Shown here in pieces: positions 23,866 to 36,900 of a DNA stretch of 64,000 bases. Source of the stretch: Trileptium ribeirensis. Lineage: Eukaryota > Nematoda > Enoplea > Enoplida > Thoracostomopsidae. Made by a program: the position numbers and the translations under genes. The stretch lies in assembly GCA_030248225.1 (NCBI GenBank), contig JASANE010012752.1, forward strand, positions 58,587 to 122,586, read 5' to 3'. Each line of letters opens with the position of its first letter. Positions within the stretch are counted from its first letter, which is position 1. Under the pieces are notes generated by a model, which saw nothing but the letters and a program-made list of their open reading frames with translations, made no database searches and had not been told where the DNA came from.

Positions 23866-26020
23866 AATTTCCATTAATTCTTGTGTCATATCATATAGCT
23901 AAAATTTTGTAGCTGCGTTATTACATAAAGACTTCTTTTCAGTTTTTTTTTGCATTTTTAAAAGAAAAGATAAAGCACAACCAACTTTGACGATAGTTCG
24001 GATTGCGGTGATACAGATATATATATTTATATATATTTTAGTCTGCGGACTGTTCAAACTACGAGGTTATCCGGTGTATCACTCCGTGGACTCAAAACTA
24101 CGATGCCTAAGAAACACATTAATAGGCAACGGTAGACGATATATAATGCATTTTTATGTGTCGTCCTATTTTGCTGCAGAGTTGGAAATGGGGCGGGTCG
24201 ACACGCCCCCCTCCCACTGGGTGGAGCAGGGCAAACCTACTGCCCCCGAACAGAGCGCTGGTAAGATCCGGGCGGTTTGGAGTGCAGTGTGGCTAAAGAT
24301 TTGAAGCGCAGGAGTGTTAGTTAAATTATTTTTCAGTACGATACCCGTTTGTTGCAAAAAAATTAATTGAGGCGTCTACAAAAAAATATCATGAAATCTG
24401 CAATGCATAGCTAGAGAGAAATTATAGTACCACATGAACCTGGCTTTTGTGTAACATGACATATATAGTGTGTCATCGGTCATATTAGCCTGGTGTTTTG
24501 ACTTAGTCTCGGTGGTTAGTCTTAGGTGTAACGGTCTTATTCTATGTATAACAATAATAGCAACCTATGAAAAATAATGATTTTGATCGCCGAAAGTTTT
24601 AGTAGTGGTTATTTCATACGCCATGTGATCCTCTGGTCTGAAACTTTTTAAAATCGCGAATCCTGCAGATTGTTTAGCAAATAGTCGCAGCGAAAATTTT
24701 GCGCGATCGTACACAGATTAATTCTAAATATCCTGAAAATATGTGATACTGGTTGCAGCGGCATTGGAAATAATATAATTTTGTAAATATGGAGTTGCGT
24801 GCTTACACCAATAAAGTTTTTTTTATTCATAATCAGTTTTGAATACAAATTAGCTATAAATTATGTGAAAACGTCAAACTAAATGCGTGTAGATCATGTT
24901 AGCTATGTTTACCTACGTCTGTAGTCCTTTGGTGTTTGTTTAATAAGTTGTGGAGCGAGATGGGGCAGATTCTCCTGTCTCGCTTCCAACTCCGGTTAGC
25001 TGTCGTCTCTGAGGTTCAACGCAACACATACAGTTACAAGCTGTTTAGGCTGTTTTTATATAATCAATCTTGTATATTTTTAAGCAAAAGGTGAACTAAC
25101 GAACAATTTTTACGATACGTGAGATGAAGTGCTGCAATCTCATCTGAGTTTACATCAGTAAACAAAAACACTCAGTCCATACCTTCAGTAACGTCACAAT
25201 ACGAAATGCTAAAAGTAGGAGTACGAACTATGTTTTGAAATGGAGTAATAAATAATAATGGAGAAATGATTAATCCACCCAGTTTTAGTGGAATATGTAT
25301 TTCAGCTGAAACAAAATCGCTATGCAAGAATTTGAAACTTTCTGCAAAACAACAAACCAACTTCATATATTTTATAATTTATTATTAAATGTCATAAACA
25401 GACCAAATTTGCCGCTTGATGTGGCAAAAGTGGTAGTACATCGTTTAAGCACTGCAACAGTTGAATTGGTTAATACTAATGTTTATTCTATATCCGCACA
25501 CGGCTCCCGGACGGCTACGCGGCTGTCATTTAAATACCATAAATTTAGGTGGTAAAATTCTTAATTTTATTTATGTCCATTAACGTAAAACTTCATTCAC
25601 AAGCTACTTATGGGTTGTCAATGAAGTGATCTTTGGTCAAAACTTTGCAACGCCATTTGTAGACGTCATATGAGCCTAATAATGTCTGCCACACTACGAA
25701 CTAAATATGTATTTGCTTCCTTACCTGTGTTTCCAAAACATTTGGCAATTCATATACCTTAAGTATGCTAAAGTAATAATGGTGCTTTACGGATAATATA
25801 ATTTACTGAAATGCTGTTTTGTATGAACTGTTCGCATTAATAACACTTTCAAGGCACGGTAATTATTAGGATTTATTCCTGATACAACATAGTAAGGAAT
25901 GACCTTGAGCGAAAAATGGAATCAATATCATATGCGAGCACAAATCAATATACTCTTTCACTCCATAGCTCCAGTATTTTGTTATATCATAAGTTCATAA
26001 AGCAGGAAAGTTGCTCTTAC

Positions 26021-26239
26021 CTGATGTAGTTGATGATACTGAAGATGTTGACGAATCCGGTGTGATACTTTTTGCCCCTACAGCTGTTTTATCATGATTT
26101 TGGTGTGCCGCTGACGACGACGAGGGTCCACTATCATTTGGGTGTTGATTCAATGCTGCCACGGCCAGAAGATTCAACCCATCAGACGCCAGCGTGTTGG
26201 TATTACTCGTCAATTGACAATTATTACATATGAAGGCTC
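26021..26239 (-). CDS. Double-bZIP transcription factor, upstream exon
   Basis: Minus-strand exon bounded by a TTTGTACAG acceptor and the donor CAG|GTAAGA. It ends one base into a codon, matching the phase of the main exon, and 219 bases fits two entry bases plus 72 codons plus one. It encodes AFICNNCQLTSNTN, then TLASDGLNLLAVAAL, then a Ser/Asp-rich run ending SVSSTTSG. A C-x-x-C pair sits at the start. The Met assigned to the open frame here is a TTG inside the exon, so translation must start further upstream, in an exon I did not find. Confidence 0.65.
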
Positions 26240-28029
26240 CTGTACAAACGGCACTAATTGGTAGTAATCATACCACTCAACGCTCAATTTTGTAGCCAGG
26301 GTTGGTTTTATTCGGTAATAATACTTTAGCCGATACCTATTCGGAAAACACTAAAAATTGGAACATTTGCCTTGTTCGTTATATGGTAGATAAGTTTTAT
26401 AATGAGGCGTGGAATCGAGTTAATAAGACGAATTATTACTCACAGCTGAATCGAAAGTGTAGAATGTTACAGATACAAAATTTATCACGCAGAGAATATA
26501 ATAGTATACTATAGTTCCGCAAAAACTTTTTTAACGCAACGATTAGTGAATAGTGACGTGTTGATGAAAAGTACGACATCCTTTGGTTGAACCCTGTCGT
26601 GATTTGTTTTCAAAACGATTATGAAGCCAACAGTTATAGGTTCAAGACATCGCCGTTACACTGTTCGATCGGCTGGAACCCCTCGATCCATGCTAAATAT
26701 GAATCAGGAATGTGAAACCAAATTTGCAGGTTGAATTATACCTCATCAAAATTGCATTGCGTTCTAAGCTATCTAATTTGCTGGTGCAAAAGCCTTGTTA
26801 CAAATTCATTTGGCTAAGTTTGTCGTAACACTTTAATACTGGTACTAGTACTCTACACATTTTATAATATATTTGCTGGGTTGGTATGCCTGATAACGAA
26901 TGTAGGAGTGCGTAATTTTATTTGTAGAAGAAAAACCTAAACCATAAACCATTTCATATTGTGCTCTTCCGTCAAAAAATGTTATATGTCGTGATATAAA
27001 TACTTCTGCGTATCTAAATTTTGCCCTACAGTAGCATCCCAATGCTGCTTGCTGGAATTAAAATACATAATCAAGGATCAATGCTAAGAATCCAAACGTC
27101 TACGTCGCCTTCTGTTTATTACATATTCGTTTCATTTGGAGATTTTGGAGAAATAATACCTTGCCTATTTTTTTTTGCTTAACGAAATTACAGGGAAATT
27201 AATTTATAAATTAAATTTATAAATTAAATTATATTAAAATATTACAGTGGAATGTTCTTATCGCAAATACTAATCGCATCGCAAGGTCTTCTAACATGGA
27301 GAAATCCGGCATAAAAGCGGATGGTCCGGTAATTTAAATTCATTCTATCGTATTCCCATGGTTAAATTGATTTTTAAAGTTGTTCAGAAACTACCTATTG
27401 TGATGGCTCCTCATATCCGCTTAAAGTGAAAATGCCATTACAGCATAAAAATTGTTGTATGGCCGTGCCAAATTCTCTAAACTAAAATAAAAGTGGACAT
27501 AGTAAAAATGTCTTTTTCCCAATTTTTTGGTACAAGAAACCACTTGACCAAAAGCACACTCCAATGTACATATAAACATGTCATAATTTTTAGCGTTTCC
27601 TAATTCCGGAGTTTCAACTGTTTCGACAGCTGTATTTTCGGTCACCATCCTAACCACTTTTGCCAGTATTATGTAACATTTAATTAAAGATATCGCGCTT
27701 TGTCCAAACGTCCTCATAAAAACATATATGCTGGATTTCTTTAAACTCAATTGTAAGTCAAGTCAGTATAGCATATAGTAATATAAGCATTACATTGCCA
27801 CAAACTAGAGTTAAATTTTATCATTTATAGTTCTAACATCAAACTAAAATATTTTAGTAAGCAGTAATACATTATTTTAGCAATTCCTTATATACTAGTA
27901 ATTCTATCGAGATTGCGGAATGTAGTGAAGCATAGGTACACCTACGCCTTTTGCGTACACAGACAATGGGCTCGCGATAGTACACGTCGATATGCTATAT
28001 GTGGATATCACAGAATACTGTACAAGTTA
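26240..28029. other. Upstream intron or flank of the bZIP gene
   Basis: AT-rich, no exon I can defend. A minus-strand frame at 27421-27750 contains MVTENTAVETVETPELG, which reads somewhat protein-like, but it lacks a good splice donor at a sensible place and is left uncalled. Confidence 0.4.
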
Positions 28030-29185
28030 GAACAAATCTAACACCGGCCATAAGTTGCCCTTGCCCAAAACTCACAAGTGCAAGCTATCAGCAACGTAAC
28101 ACGAAGTAACAGGAAAATTAGAAAATTAGGAATTTTGGGTCGATGAACCATGGGGCGAAAAAAAATTCGAAAGTTAAGATAAACATAACCTTGCGTCTTA
28201 GTTAAAAAACAATCGGTATTTATCATTTTACTATGAAATCAAACAAACCAGAGAAAAAAATTGGAAAGTTAAAATGAAAATAACCTTGCTTCCGTGAAGA
28301 GTACTAAAATGGGGTTAAAAACACTCATTTTGACCTCTGACCCAGAACTATGGGGCACCATATACCAATACCCAGGAAACCATGGACCGTAGAATAAAAC
28401 CAACACCGGCAATGAGTTTCTCATGCACGAAAACCCCAAGTCAAACTTTTTAGCCACCCAGAATGTCAGAACAAATTTTCTAATTTTGGGTCGAGCAACT
28501 ACGAAGGTGAAATACCTCAAACCCCATTACTCCAGAACCGGAACCTTTATCGAAAAACAAAAAAGAGGCATCGGCATTTATCATTTTACTAGGAAATAAA
28601 ACCATCAGAGAAAAAATTGGAAAGTTAAGATAAAAATAACCTTGCTTCTTTGGAGGGTACTAAAATGAGGTGAAAACCCCTGATTTTACCTCTGACCCCG
28701 AACCATCCGGCTTCATAACCCCGTACCGATAGAACCATGGGTCATGGAGCACAACTAGCGTCGCAAATGAGCTTCCCATGCTCCAAAACCCCCAGGTAAG
28801 ACTTATCAGCCACCCAAGACGTCAGAACAAATTTTCAAATTTTGGGTTGAGGAATCATTGGGACGCCATACCCCCGTACCTCAAACCCCATAAATCCAGA
28901 ATCGGAGCCTTATTTGAGAAACAAAAAAGAGGCATCGGCATTTAACATTTTACTATGAAATAAAACCATCCAGAGAAAAAATTTTAAAGTTAATATAAAA
29001 ATAACCTTGCTTCCGTGAAGGGTACTAAAATGAGCAAAAAACCCACATTTTGCCCCCTGACCGCGGAACTAGACCCCAAATCAAAAAACGCTCTGAGAAG
29101 TATATACATCGACTATGCCGGTTCGAATGAGCCCATGAAAATCGGTTAAGTCGTTCCCGAGTTATGGCCGATCACACACACAACC
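28030..29185 (+). repeat. Tandem array of about 360-bp units with a conserved tail
   Basis: The phrase AAAATAACCTTGCTTCCGTG, followed by a GTACTAAAATG motif, occurs with its TAACC at 28281, 28637 and 29002 (periods 356 and 365). A shortened first copy has TAACC at 28186 and lacks the middle of the unit. Units share CAACACCGGCAATGAG..., CAGAACAAATTTTC and AGAGGCATCGGCATTTA. The last unit runs into TGAAAATCGGTTAAGTCGTT, CCGAGTTATGGCC and an ACACACACA run. Tails of that style are common at the 3' ends of repeats in invertebrate genomes. Confidence 0.8.
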
Positions 29186-29690
29186 AGACTGAATTTAAAA
29201 GATTTCACTCCTGCACACACAATCTCCACAACGTTCTGATAATTTTAAAAGCTGGTTATCACGCGTCACATTTTGATCATCATCTTATTATTGGACAAAG
29301 TATTGCGTTCTCCCACACCAGCTTAACCACATATCTGACGGTTCAAGAACAGCTAACGGTCGCTTTTCATGTGGAACGGTCAACAAATTAAACTATTTCG
29401 TTTTACTATGTGTCTTAATGTAAGTATTTTACCATATCATAACGGACTGTAATTTTTCTGTGCGTAAAATCTGTGACTAACAAACGTGAAAAGTACAAAT
29501 TTATATGTTATGTAATCGTCAGCAACAGCTTCGATTCGCAATGTCCGCTATTGCTATTTTGGTAGCACCATCCATCGAAGTGATCGTCAATCGATGGAGC
29601 ATTAACATTTATTTTTACTAAATCAATGCAAGCAAAAGTATATGATTACTTCTTGAAAGTGCATTATATTTCTCGCCACCACTATAAAAA

Positions 29691-29904
29691 CGCGTCAAGT
29701 ATGACGCGATTCATTACGTCCTTAACGTCCTCGGTTTTGGATTGGGGATTATTTGAAAACTACAGTTTTTCCTCGACCCAACAATAGGATGTCGGAACAA
29801 ATTTGCACCCATGGTACCACGATCCCCTCAAAAGCGAAGTCGGCAACCCATACTCATAAGCGAAGAGCGACAAGTTCAGAAGGTATCGCGTCATGTTTGA
29901 CGCG
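29691..29904. repeat. Pair of matching palindromes bounding a small inverted-repeat element
   Basis: CGCGTCA-AGTA-TGACGCG at 29691-29708 and CGCGTCA-TGTT-TGACGCG at 29887-29904. The arms also match as inverted repeats beyond the palindrome (ATAAAAACGCGTCA... against ATATAAACGCGTCA...). The 178 bp between are GC-richer than the flanks. This could be a small MITE-like element; no target duplication was identified. Confidence 0.55.
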
Positions 29905-29909
29905 TTTAT

Positions 29910-32900
29910 ATCGTAATGGCGAAAGTCTCATACTCTTCTCAAGAAGCCATCATCCACTCTTGGTACATGTAAATAATACCATATTTTTGACATATCGTGT
30001 AGTGGCGGAACGATAAGCGTGGTTTACCGGAAAATTAAAATTATGTGGATATCGTTAGATATGGGCACGAAAAAATAGGTAGCAACGGTATAACAAACAC
30101 CAGGCTCCAAATAAGCAAGGTCGCAATGAAACGTTGCGTCGATTTCTTTGCTTAGTTCGACTGTTTCTCTTTTTTCTTCTAATCTGCTGTTTGTTGCATT
30201 TGTCAACGATGAAGGAGCGTGCGCATACTATCTATGAAAAAATATAATATATTTTTCTACTATATATATGTTTCGGACAATATATATATTACGGACTAAA
30301 ATAAAAGCTCTCTCTTGCAATAAATGCGGATTGTCCTCTCTCACTCCAACCTAACTTATTATGACTTTGAAATAAAACAGTATGTGTTAGCTAAAACTGG
30401 TTAGATTTTTAACGTTTCAGTTATATCCGATAACTAAATGTAGTATTATTAACTTTTAAGCTCTTGCACTTATCATTGCGTTATCATATTTAAAAATTCA
30501 ATATTAACGTCTGGATTTATTCTTACTTACATGAATATTTATATTCCATATTTTATTACATTACAGTAGTGATTTTGTAAACTTCTGTAATAATTTCGAT
30601 TTAGTTTTGCAGACATATTTCAGTTTTTCAGTTTAATTTATTAAAATTTTAATTGTTTTTATGCAATTTCGTTTTAGTTTTACCGGGTGTTATAATTAGC
30701 TGTAGTTGTCAGTATATTTCCTGTGGGTGGAAGTATTTTTAACAAGTCGTTTGTTAAAACTTTCGTAAGAACTTTTTGCTAACACAACGCCTAGGAAATT
30801 TATGCATATTATCAATAATGTATTTAAATATATTTAATAAATAAATGATATATTACTTACTAAAATTAATGAAATAAAATTAAATAAAAAATCCTGTAAT
30901 AAATATATTTAATTATATATGCAAAAGTTTCTAGTAATATAATTACACTTGCTTGCAACATCACGAATACCTTGTCCCATCCCATAGAAATTGTTATAGG
31001 TCCTTGCAAGCAACAGAAAGAATGGTTGATTCTTCTCAAGAGACGTTGTGCTAAATAATTATTGTAAAGGCTGCAATTTAGTGTCTACCCACATACATTT
31101 GTGTTGATTAAGGAACTCACAGGAACACCATACGCCCAAGTATTATAAAATACATCTATCATGTATAATGATTATACTAAACATTGGCGCAAGTTCACGT
31201 AACCTACAGGAAACAGAGTGTATAGAATCCTTCAACAAGTGAACAAATCCCAATTACCACAATGACCATAAAGCGCAATGCACATTCTGTACCTAAACTA
31301 TTATAGTTTTCGGCTAGAATGCGAAGTATTCATGGCATATGTTGATAAATCATTAAAATATCTAGAGTGTAAAAGTTCAGAAAAGTTAAAATAATGTTCA
31401 CAAATCTGTTTATATAATCCAACAATTTATAAAGCTGCTTATTGTTTAAACATGCATCAGTTAGTATTGTGTTTATTTTGGGATACTTTGATAATGCGCG
31501 TGCTGGCTGCTTTTCCATCGAGTGTTATCGTTAGCAGCCAAAAAGATTATTTCAATGGCAACAATCTTTGTACTTGTAAAAACGTACATATTTTTTAGCA
31601 TGCCATGTAATGAATTAGTGATAAACATAGATTGAATATTCTAGATTGAATATTGTCAAAATTCTTGAGGTATTTTTGCAAAATATAATTCCATTGAAAA
31701 TTATTAACAATTCTAAATATATTCACTGCATTAACTCAATATAACGATAAGTATAATACAACAGAAATAATAATATTAATATGCTCGGCTGTCGAAGAAT
31801 AATTTCGGGCAAAAGTATTAAGTTTTTTCTTAAGGGAAAAGAGTTACAGCAGTTAATGTTGCTACTGTTTATACCAGTCCCAAAACTTGAGGTAGATCTT
31901 TTCTAGAATCCCCATCAGAAAATTATTGTCGACCAAGGTTATACACAGCTATTCACATTACATACACTGGTTATTTTTAATTATTCCTTGCGAAAAAATG
32001 CAAGGTCAAGCGTAGTATCTAACCAGAGGCCAGTTGGATATAATACAATCGGCAAACCACTCCTACATAAACACAAAGACAAATTTTCATTCAAATTACT
32101 TTTTTCTGAATATTACATATATAATGTTATTCCCAACTACCGCTGAGACTATAGTTTATTAAATTCGAGGAAAATACCATATCCATGTACAAAACCCACA
32201 GGTTTATAGGAAGAAGAATAATCCATTATACAATTGTTATTGCACTCTAGGCATGTTTAGCCGATGACAAAAACATATTAATAAGCTAGCTTTTCTGCGC
32301 CTAAGTTCATAATCATTCGTGATATAAGCAATATATATTTATTTTATCACCTATTGTTTTAAGGGTTTAGATTCAACAATGTATATAATATATATATTGA
32401 TTAAATGTATTGATAAAAGCACTAACTTAAGCTTTAAGTTAGAATAAACAAAAACATATGTGCTATGCCTAGGCTGAACGATGCGCGTGTCACCGTAAAC
32501 AACTAAAATCCGTTAAAAGGTCCAACTATGTCGATTACAAAATTTGGGTATGGTGTGCAATAGGAAAAAGACTAAAAATGACAATAGATAAAGCCTCTAC
32601 ATAAAATTCCAGATTTCACCTAACGGCGAATTTCATATAACTGATACAAACAATCGGTAATCTATTATGTCGCAGATACCAAATGTGAAAGATCACTCAT
32701 CACATTTCGACCACGAACGGAGTCCCATAAAGTGAAATGCATGATTACCTACACAGAGGACATAAATTGCATTTACTAAAAGAAATTTCAGTTAACTAGT
32801 TACATTGTTCCACAAGTGCTTATGTCACAATATATGAGTATTAGCATGTTAAATAACATAAAAAACATAATATAGCTATCCCATGGAAATAAAATAAGTT

Positions 32901-33589
32901 TTAGACAGTTTATAAAATTTTATCTTAACCGGAGGGCACTAACACCTATCCAGATCGAAAATTTGAGTCGTCGGCGAAGCTAATATGATATTTATGTGTT
33001 GAGTTATTGGCGCTAAATATTTGATTTAGCTTTGTGGTCTTATGGGGATGATACTGGGCCGAGGTAGCTATGAAAGATGAAACCTGCGTTTGATAAAGTA
33101 GTAGTGATGGTAACACACAAACGCACATATTTATCGCGCCCAGTGGCTTAATTGAAGAAAGTTAGACTATCGACAGTACAGGCATAAGTTCGAGTCAGCC
33201 AAGATGTTTCCTGGGGCCAATAAATTGAGTAGCACACATACAAAAAGATCACTATTAGCTCCAGTTACCACTATGGACATCGTCTGGGCTGAAATGTTTG
33301 GGATCGACACAGCCGTAGCGTGTACAGCTGACATCTTAATTTTCTTTTTTTCACGGGTATTAATAACACTTGGACCTCTTAACGACATATACATTAAGTG
33401 CATCATGCATGATGTAGTATCAGTCAGAAACGAACCTGTCTTCTATGCGCCACAGTAGTAACAAGGAGGGCATTTATTTTTGACGTACAATACGCAAACG
33501 TGTTTAACCGAATTTTCACATTCGTCCAATTACGATATAAACAATGGTATGGCGCTTAAAAATCTGCATTTTTTACATTGAATTTTTTA
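29910..33589. other. Intergenic, nothing recognised
   Basis: AT-rich with only short unsupported open frames on both strands. Confidence 0.5.
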
Positions 33590-33962
33590 CATTTAACTAT
33601 AATTATATTTTTAATACATATCTAAAATATATACATATACATATATTAATATATATGCATGTATGTATAAACATTAAATATATGATTATATATATATGTA
33701 TAAATTATTGATATTTATACATATATTAATATATATGAATATATATTTAAATATGTATAAATACGATTATACACAAATGTGTATAAACAAATATGTATTA
33801 TTGTATATCTTTGAATAATTTGTATAGATATGCATATATATTTCTATATGTCTAAATCTAAATATAAATATATATTCATACACATATAGTTGATGTATAT
33901 CCGTTATGTGTATGTATATATATTTGCTAGTTAATAAGATTGCGTTTTGTTTGAAATAAATC
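33590..33962. repeat. TATA-rich low-complexity tract
   Basis: About 370 bp made almost wholly of ATATAC/TATATG-type steps (ATATATTAATATATATG occurs more than once). The open frame inside (33767-33970, minus) is a composition artefact. Confidence 0.8.
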
Positions 33963-36900
33963 ATACTCATATTATGTTGTACTCTGCCACTAAAAACAAA
34001 TATTGAGGAAATTACCAGTAAGTTACGTGATACTATTGCAAAAGTTATCGAATGTAAGTTTTTGTTGAGTTAAATTTCGTTACGACATCTACACAAACGT
34101 AGTGCTCTAGTTGTAGCAGTACATGGTACGCCGAAGAACATTTCATTTTGTTACCTTCATACAAATACAACCATCGTAATTTGAATATGACTGCCGCGTC
34201 GGTTGCTCAAAATCGCATTCGATTCGAGATTGACGTTAAGATATTTCCGGGGATTTCCCATACACTTTCCTGGATCAATGTATAAAACACAGAACCAAAT
34301 AACACGTGTAGTGCACATAAAACTATACCGCCTTTTTGCAAATCTTTTGTAAACAAAAGGAAAATTAACAGTGCGCAACACACACAAACATCAAAATTCG
34401 TGATTTTAAAAATATATTAACCTGGTTGTAATTATATCACGACCTATCTCCTTTACGATTTCTACTTGGTCAACCCATATTTCTTAACTAATAATGATAT
34501 AATACTTTTGCTACCACACAATTGAGCTCGTATTTCTGACAAAATCTTATTTGTAATTTTCTGCTGGCGTGTAGCAGTAGATGCTTGAAATTTCTCAACA
34601 TTTCTCAATAATTTTTCTTTTCTTGCAATTTCTCAAAATAAAAATTTTTCTAAACGGTCATCCATATAAAACAGACAGCATTGAAACCTTTTCGCCAAAA
34701 CAAATACGTAAATTTTTGAGAATATTTCCCCGGAATATCCGCGAGAACGGCGACGAGTTGAATCGAATTATGCCATAGTTACTGCTGAAAGCTAAATGAT
34801 AAATAGTTCGGGGTTTAGCAAGACAGGAAGAAATATATGCGACGATAATACGTTTTTATGAAAAATTGGGAAAATTTTAGCATTCAAAAGCGCCTCGGTC
34901 GGCCAAATACCAGCTACAGTGACAATTCGACTTTAGTTACTGTTATTTGAAAAAAGTAAAATAAAATAAAACAAAACTGATTATAGGATATCACGAAGTT
35001 TAGCTATATTAACCGCCACAAGATATCATTTAGAAACGAATGCAAATATATGCCCTTTGATTGCCAGCGTCGTATCGTAGCTTGAACATACCAAAAGCAG
35101 AAAAAGGCACAGCTAAGGAATTATATTATTTCCAAAAACTATTTTGGATTATCACTGCTTTATGTAAAGCTGTTTGATTGATATCAAAATGGTGTATTTC
35201 CCAAATTTAGTGCACTAAAAATAAAAACAAAATTACTCCGGCTGGAAACCTACAAAGGCTCATTTAAACCGCCTTATCGCTCGACTCGTAGGTGAAAATG
35301 AAATACCGAACAGACTTAACACCGGTGGGAGTGGGTAGGGTGGCACCTCCCATTTTTTATCTGCAAACTATACACTATGTTTGGTAATTTATAGACGATT
35401 GTTTAGTACGCTTACTTGTACCTGGTTTTCATGAATAGATGAAACAATATACACCGTACAACCTCATCGCCCCAATATAAAAACCATATGAGCATCGATG
35501 ATTTCAGCAGTATGCGGTCATTTTCGACCGAAACGATGGTTACATTTTACAGAAACTCAATGTCAATGTCAAATATAACCACAAACTGTTGTTATCTGTT
35601 GTGTTCCGCAAATTGACAAGTTTTTCAATTCAACAACAATACACAATTAGTAAGTTAAAAATCGAAAGTGTGATAAAGTAGCAGACATTTTTTGCGGAGA
35701 AAAAATCCAAACAGTAATATGTTATAATATACATGTAAACTGCGTGCATTATATGTAGTTGTATATGTCAAATCATGCGCATTGTGCGTTTGTCAATAAA
35801 TAAAACGTGTATTACTGAATGCGTGAGGTGCGTTGTGGTGCAGTTGTTCAGTTAGTAGTGCGGTGCACACCAACTTTCATTGTTCCAATTTTTAAAATCA
35901 CACTTTCTTATTTAGTATTTGTTTAATTTCACAACACCACGTTTACAACAGAGCAGAAACGACTGACCGTGCGTTTTAGTAGAGTTGTGTATAGATATAG
36001 TTCGTGAATACAATAATACTATAATTATTATTACTGTTTTAAAAACAATCAGCGTCTGTTCTTACACTTTGACAAGGGCGCGCAGATGTCATATAAAACA
36101 CGAGATCTTTCATGTTTGAAAAACAGAAAAAGAACATAATAATAAATGTATGCAGCAACTGCTTGCTGGTTACAACATTATGAAGGTCGTGATCGGTTTA
36201 GTTTACGAATCGTTGGACTAGTTTACGCCCTCCTCCTCGAAAAATTTGCTCCAAACGGCATTGTAACCCATCTGACATGGAAAACCTGATAACACATTTA
36301 ATATGTGTAAATTTTAGGTCAACTTTACTGCAGTTTACGGTTTGGCAACATAGCCAAATGCTTTACCGGATTCCCGTTTAAGGAAATCCACTTATGAAAA
36401 CCATATTAGTTCAAACAGTTTAGGAACACTCCCAGTAAAATTTATTTAATTTTTTAAAATTAAATCTATGTATTTTAGGCAGACGTAAGTGGTTATACGT
36501 TTCTAGGTTTACCTTACCAATACATAGCAGTTACTATTTGTTTTCAATAAATGATTAATATGAAAAACCGAGATAAAATTCGTAACCGGTTAAAACAAAT
36601 GCTACATACACTAAAACATCAACATTTAGGTATTTTTTATAATGATATATTTTGAAGTTAGAAGCTATATTATCAACCTTGAAAAAATATTGCGCATGTC
36701 AAACAAGGAAATATGATGTTCAAGACTTAGTGTAACGCTTTCTGAGAACATGCTTTGCTATTTTCAAAAAATTATCAACACCTATTTTATCGGTATGTTG
36801 TGTGCTGACGGTATATTACTACTGCTAGAAGTGACTAGTACTACGCCTCAATAATGCTGGTTTATTCCACAATAATGCAGAATATAGAGATAATGAATCA

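Larger units (their letters stand above)
23202..26020 (-). other. Intron of the bZIP gene
   Basis: 2.8 kb, on the minus strand starting GTAAGAG and ending ACTTATAG. Holds the 111-bp array and related repeat sequence. A GC-rich fragment at 24180-24300 is unplaced; other open frames inside look like chance. Confidence 0.7.

Noticed and set aside
27421..27750. 109-codon minus-strand frame containing MVTENTAVETVETPELG
   Set aside because: Considered as a first bZIP exon, but there is no convincing donor in the right phase and the flanks are AT-rich noise.
33767..33970. 67-codon Ile/Tyr-rich frame
   Set aside because: Translation of the TATA-rich low-complexity tract.
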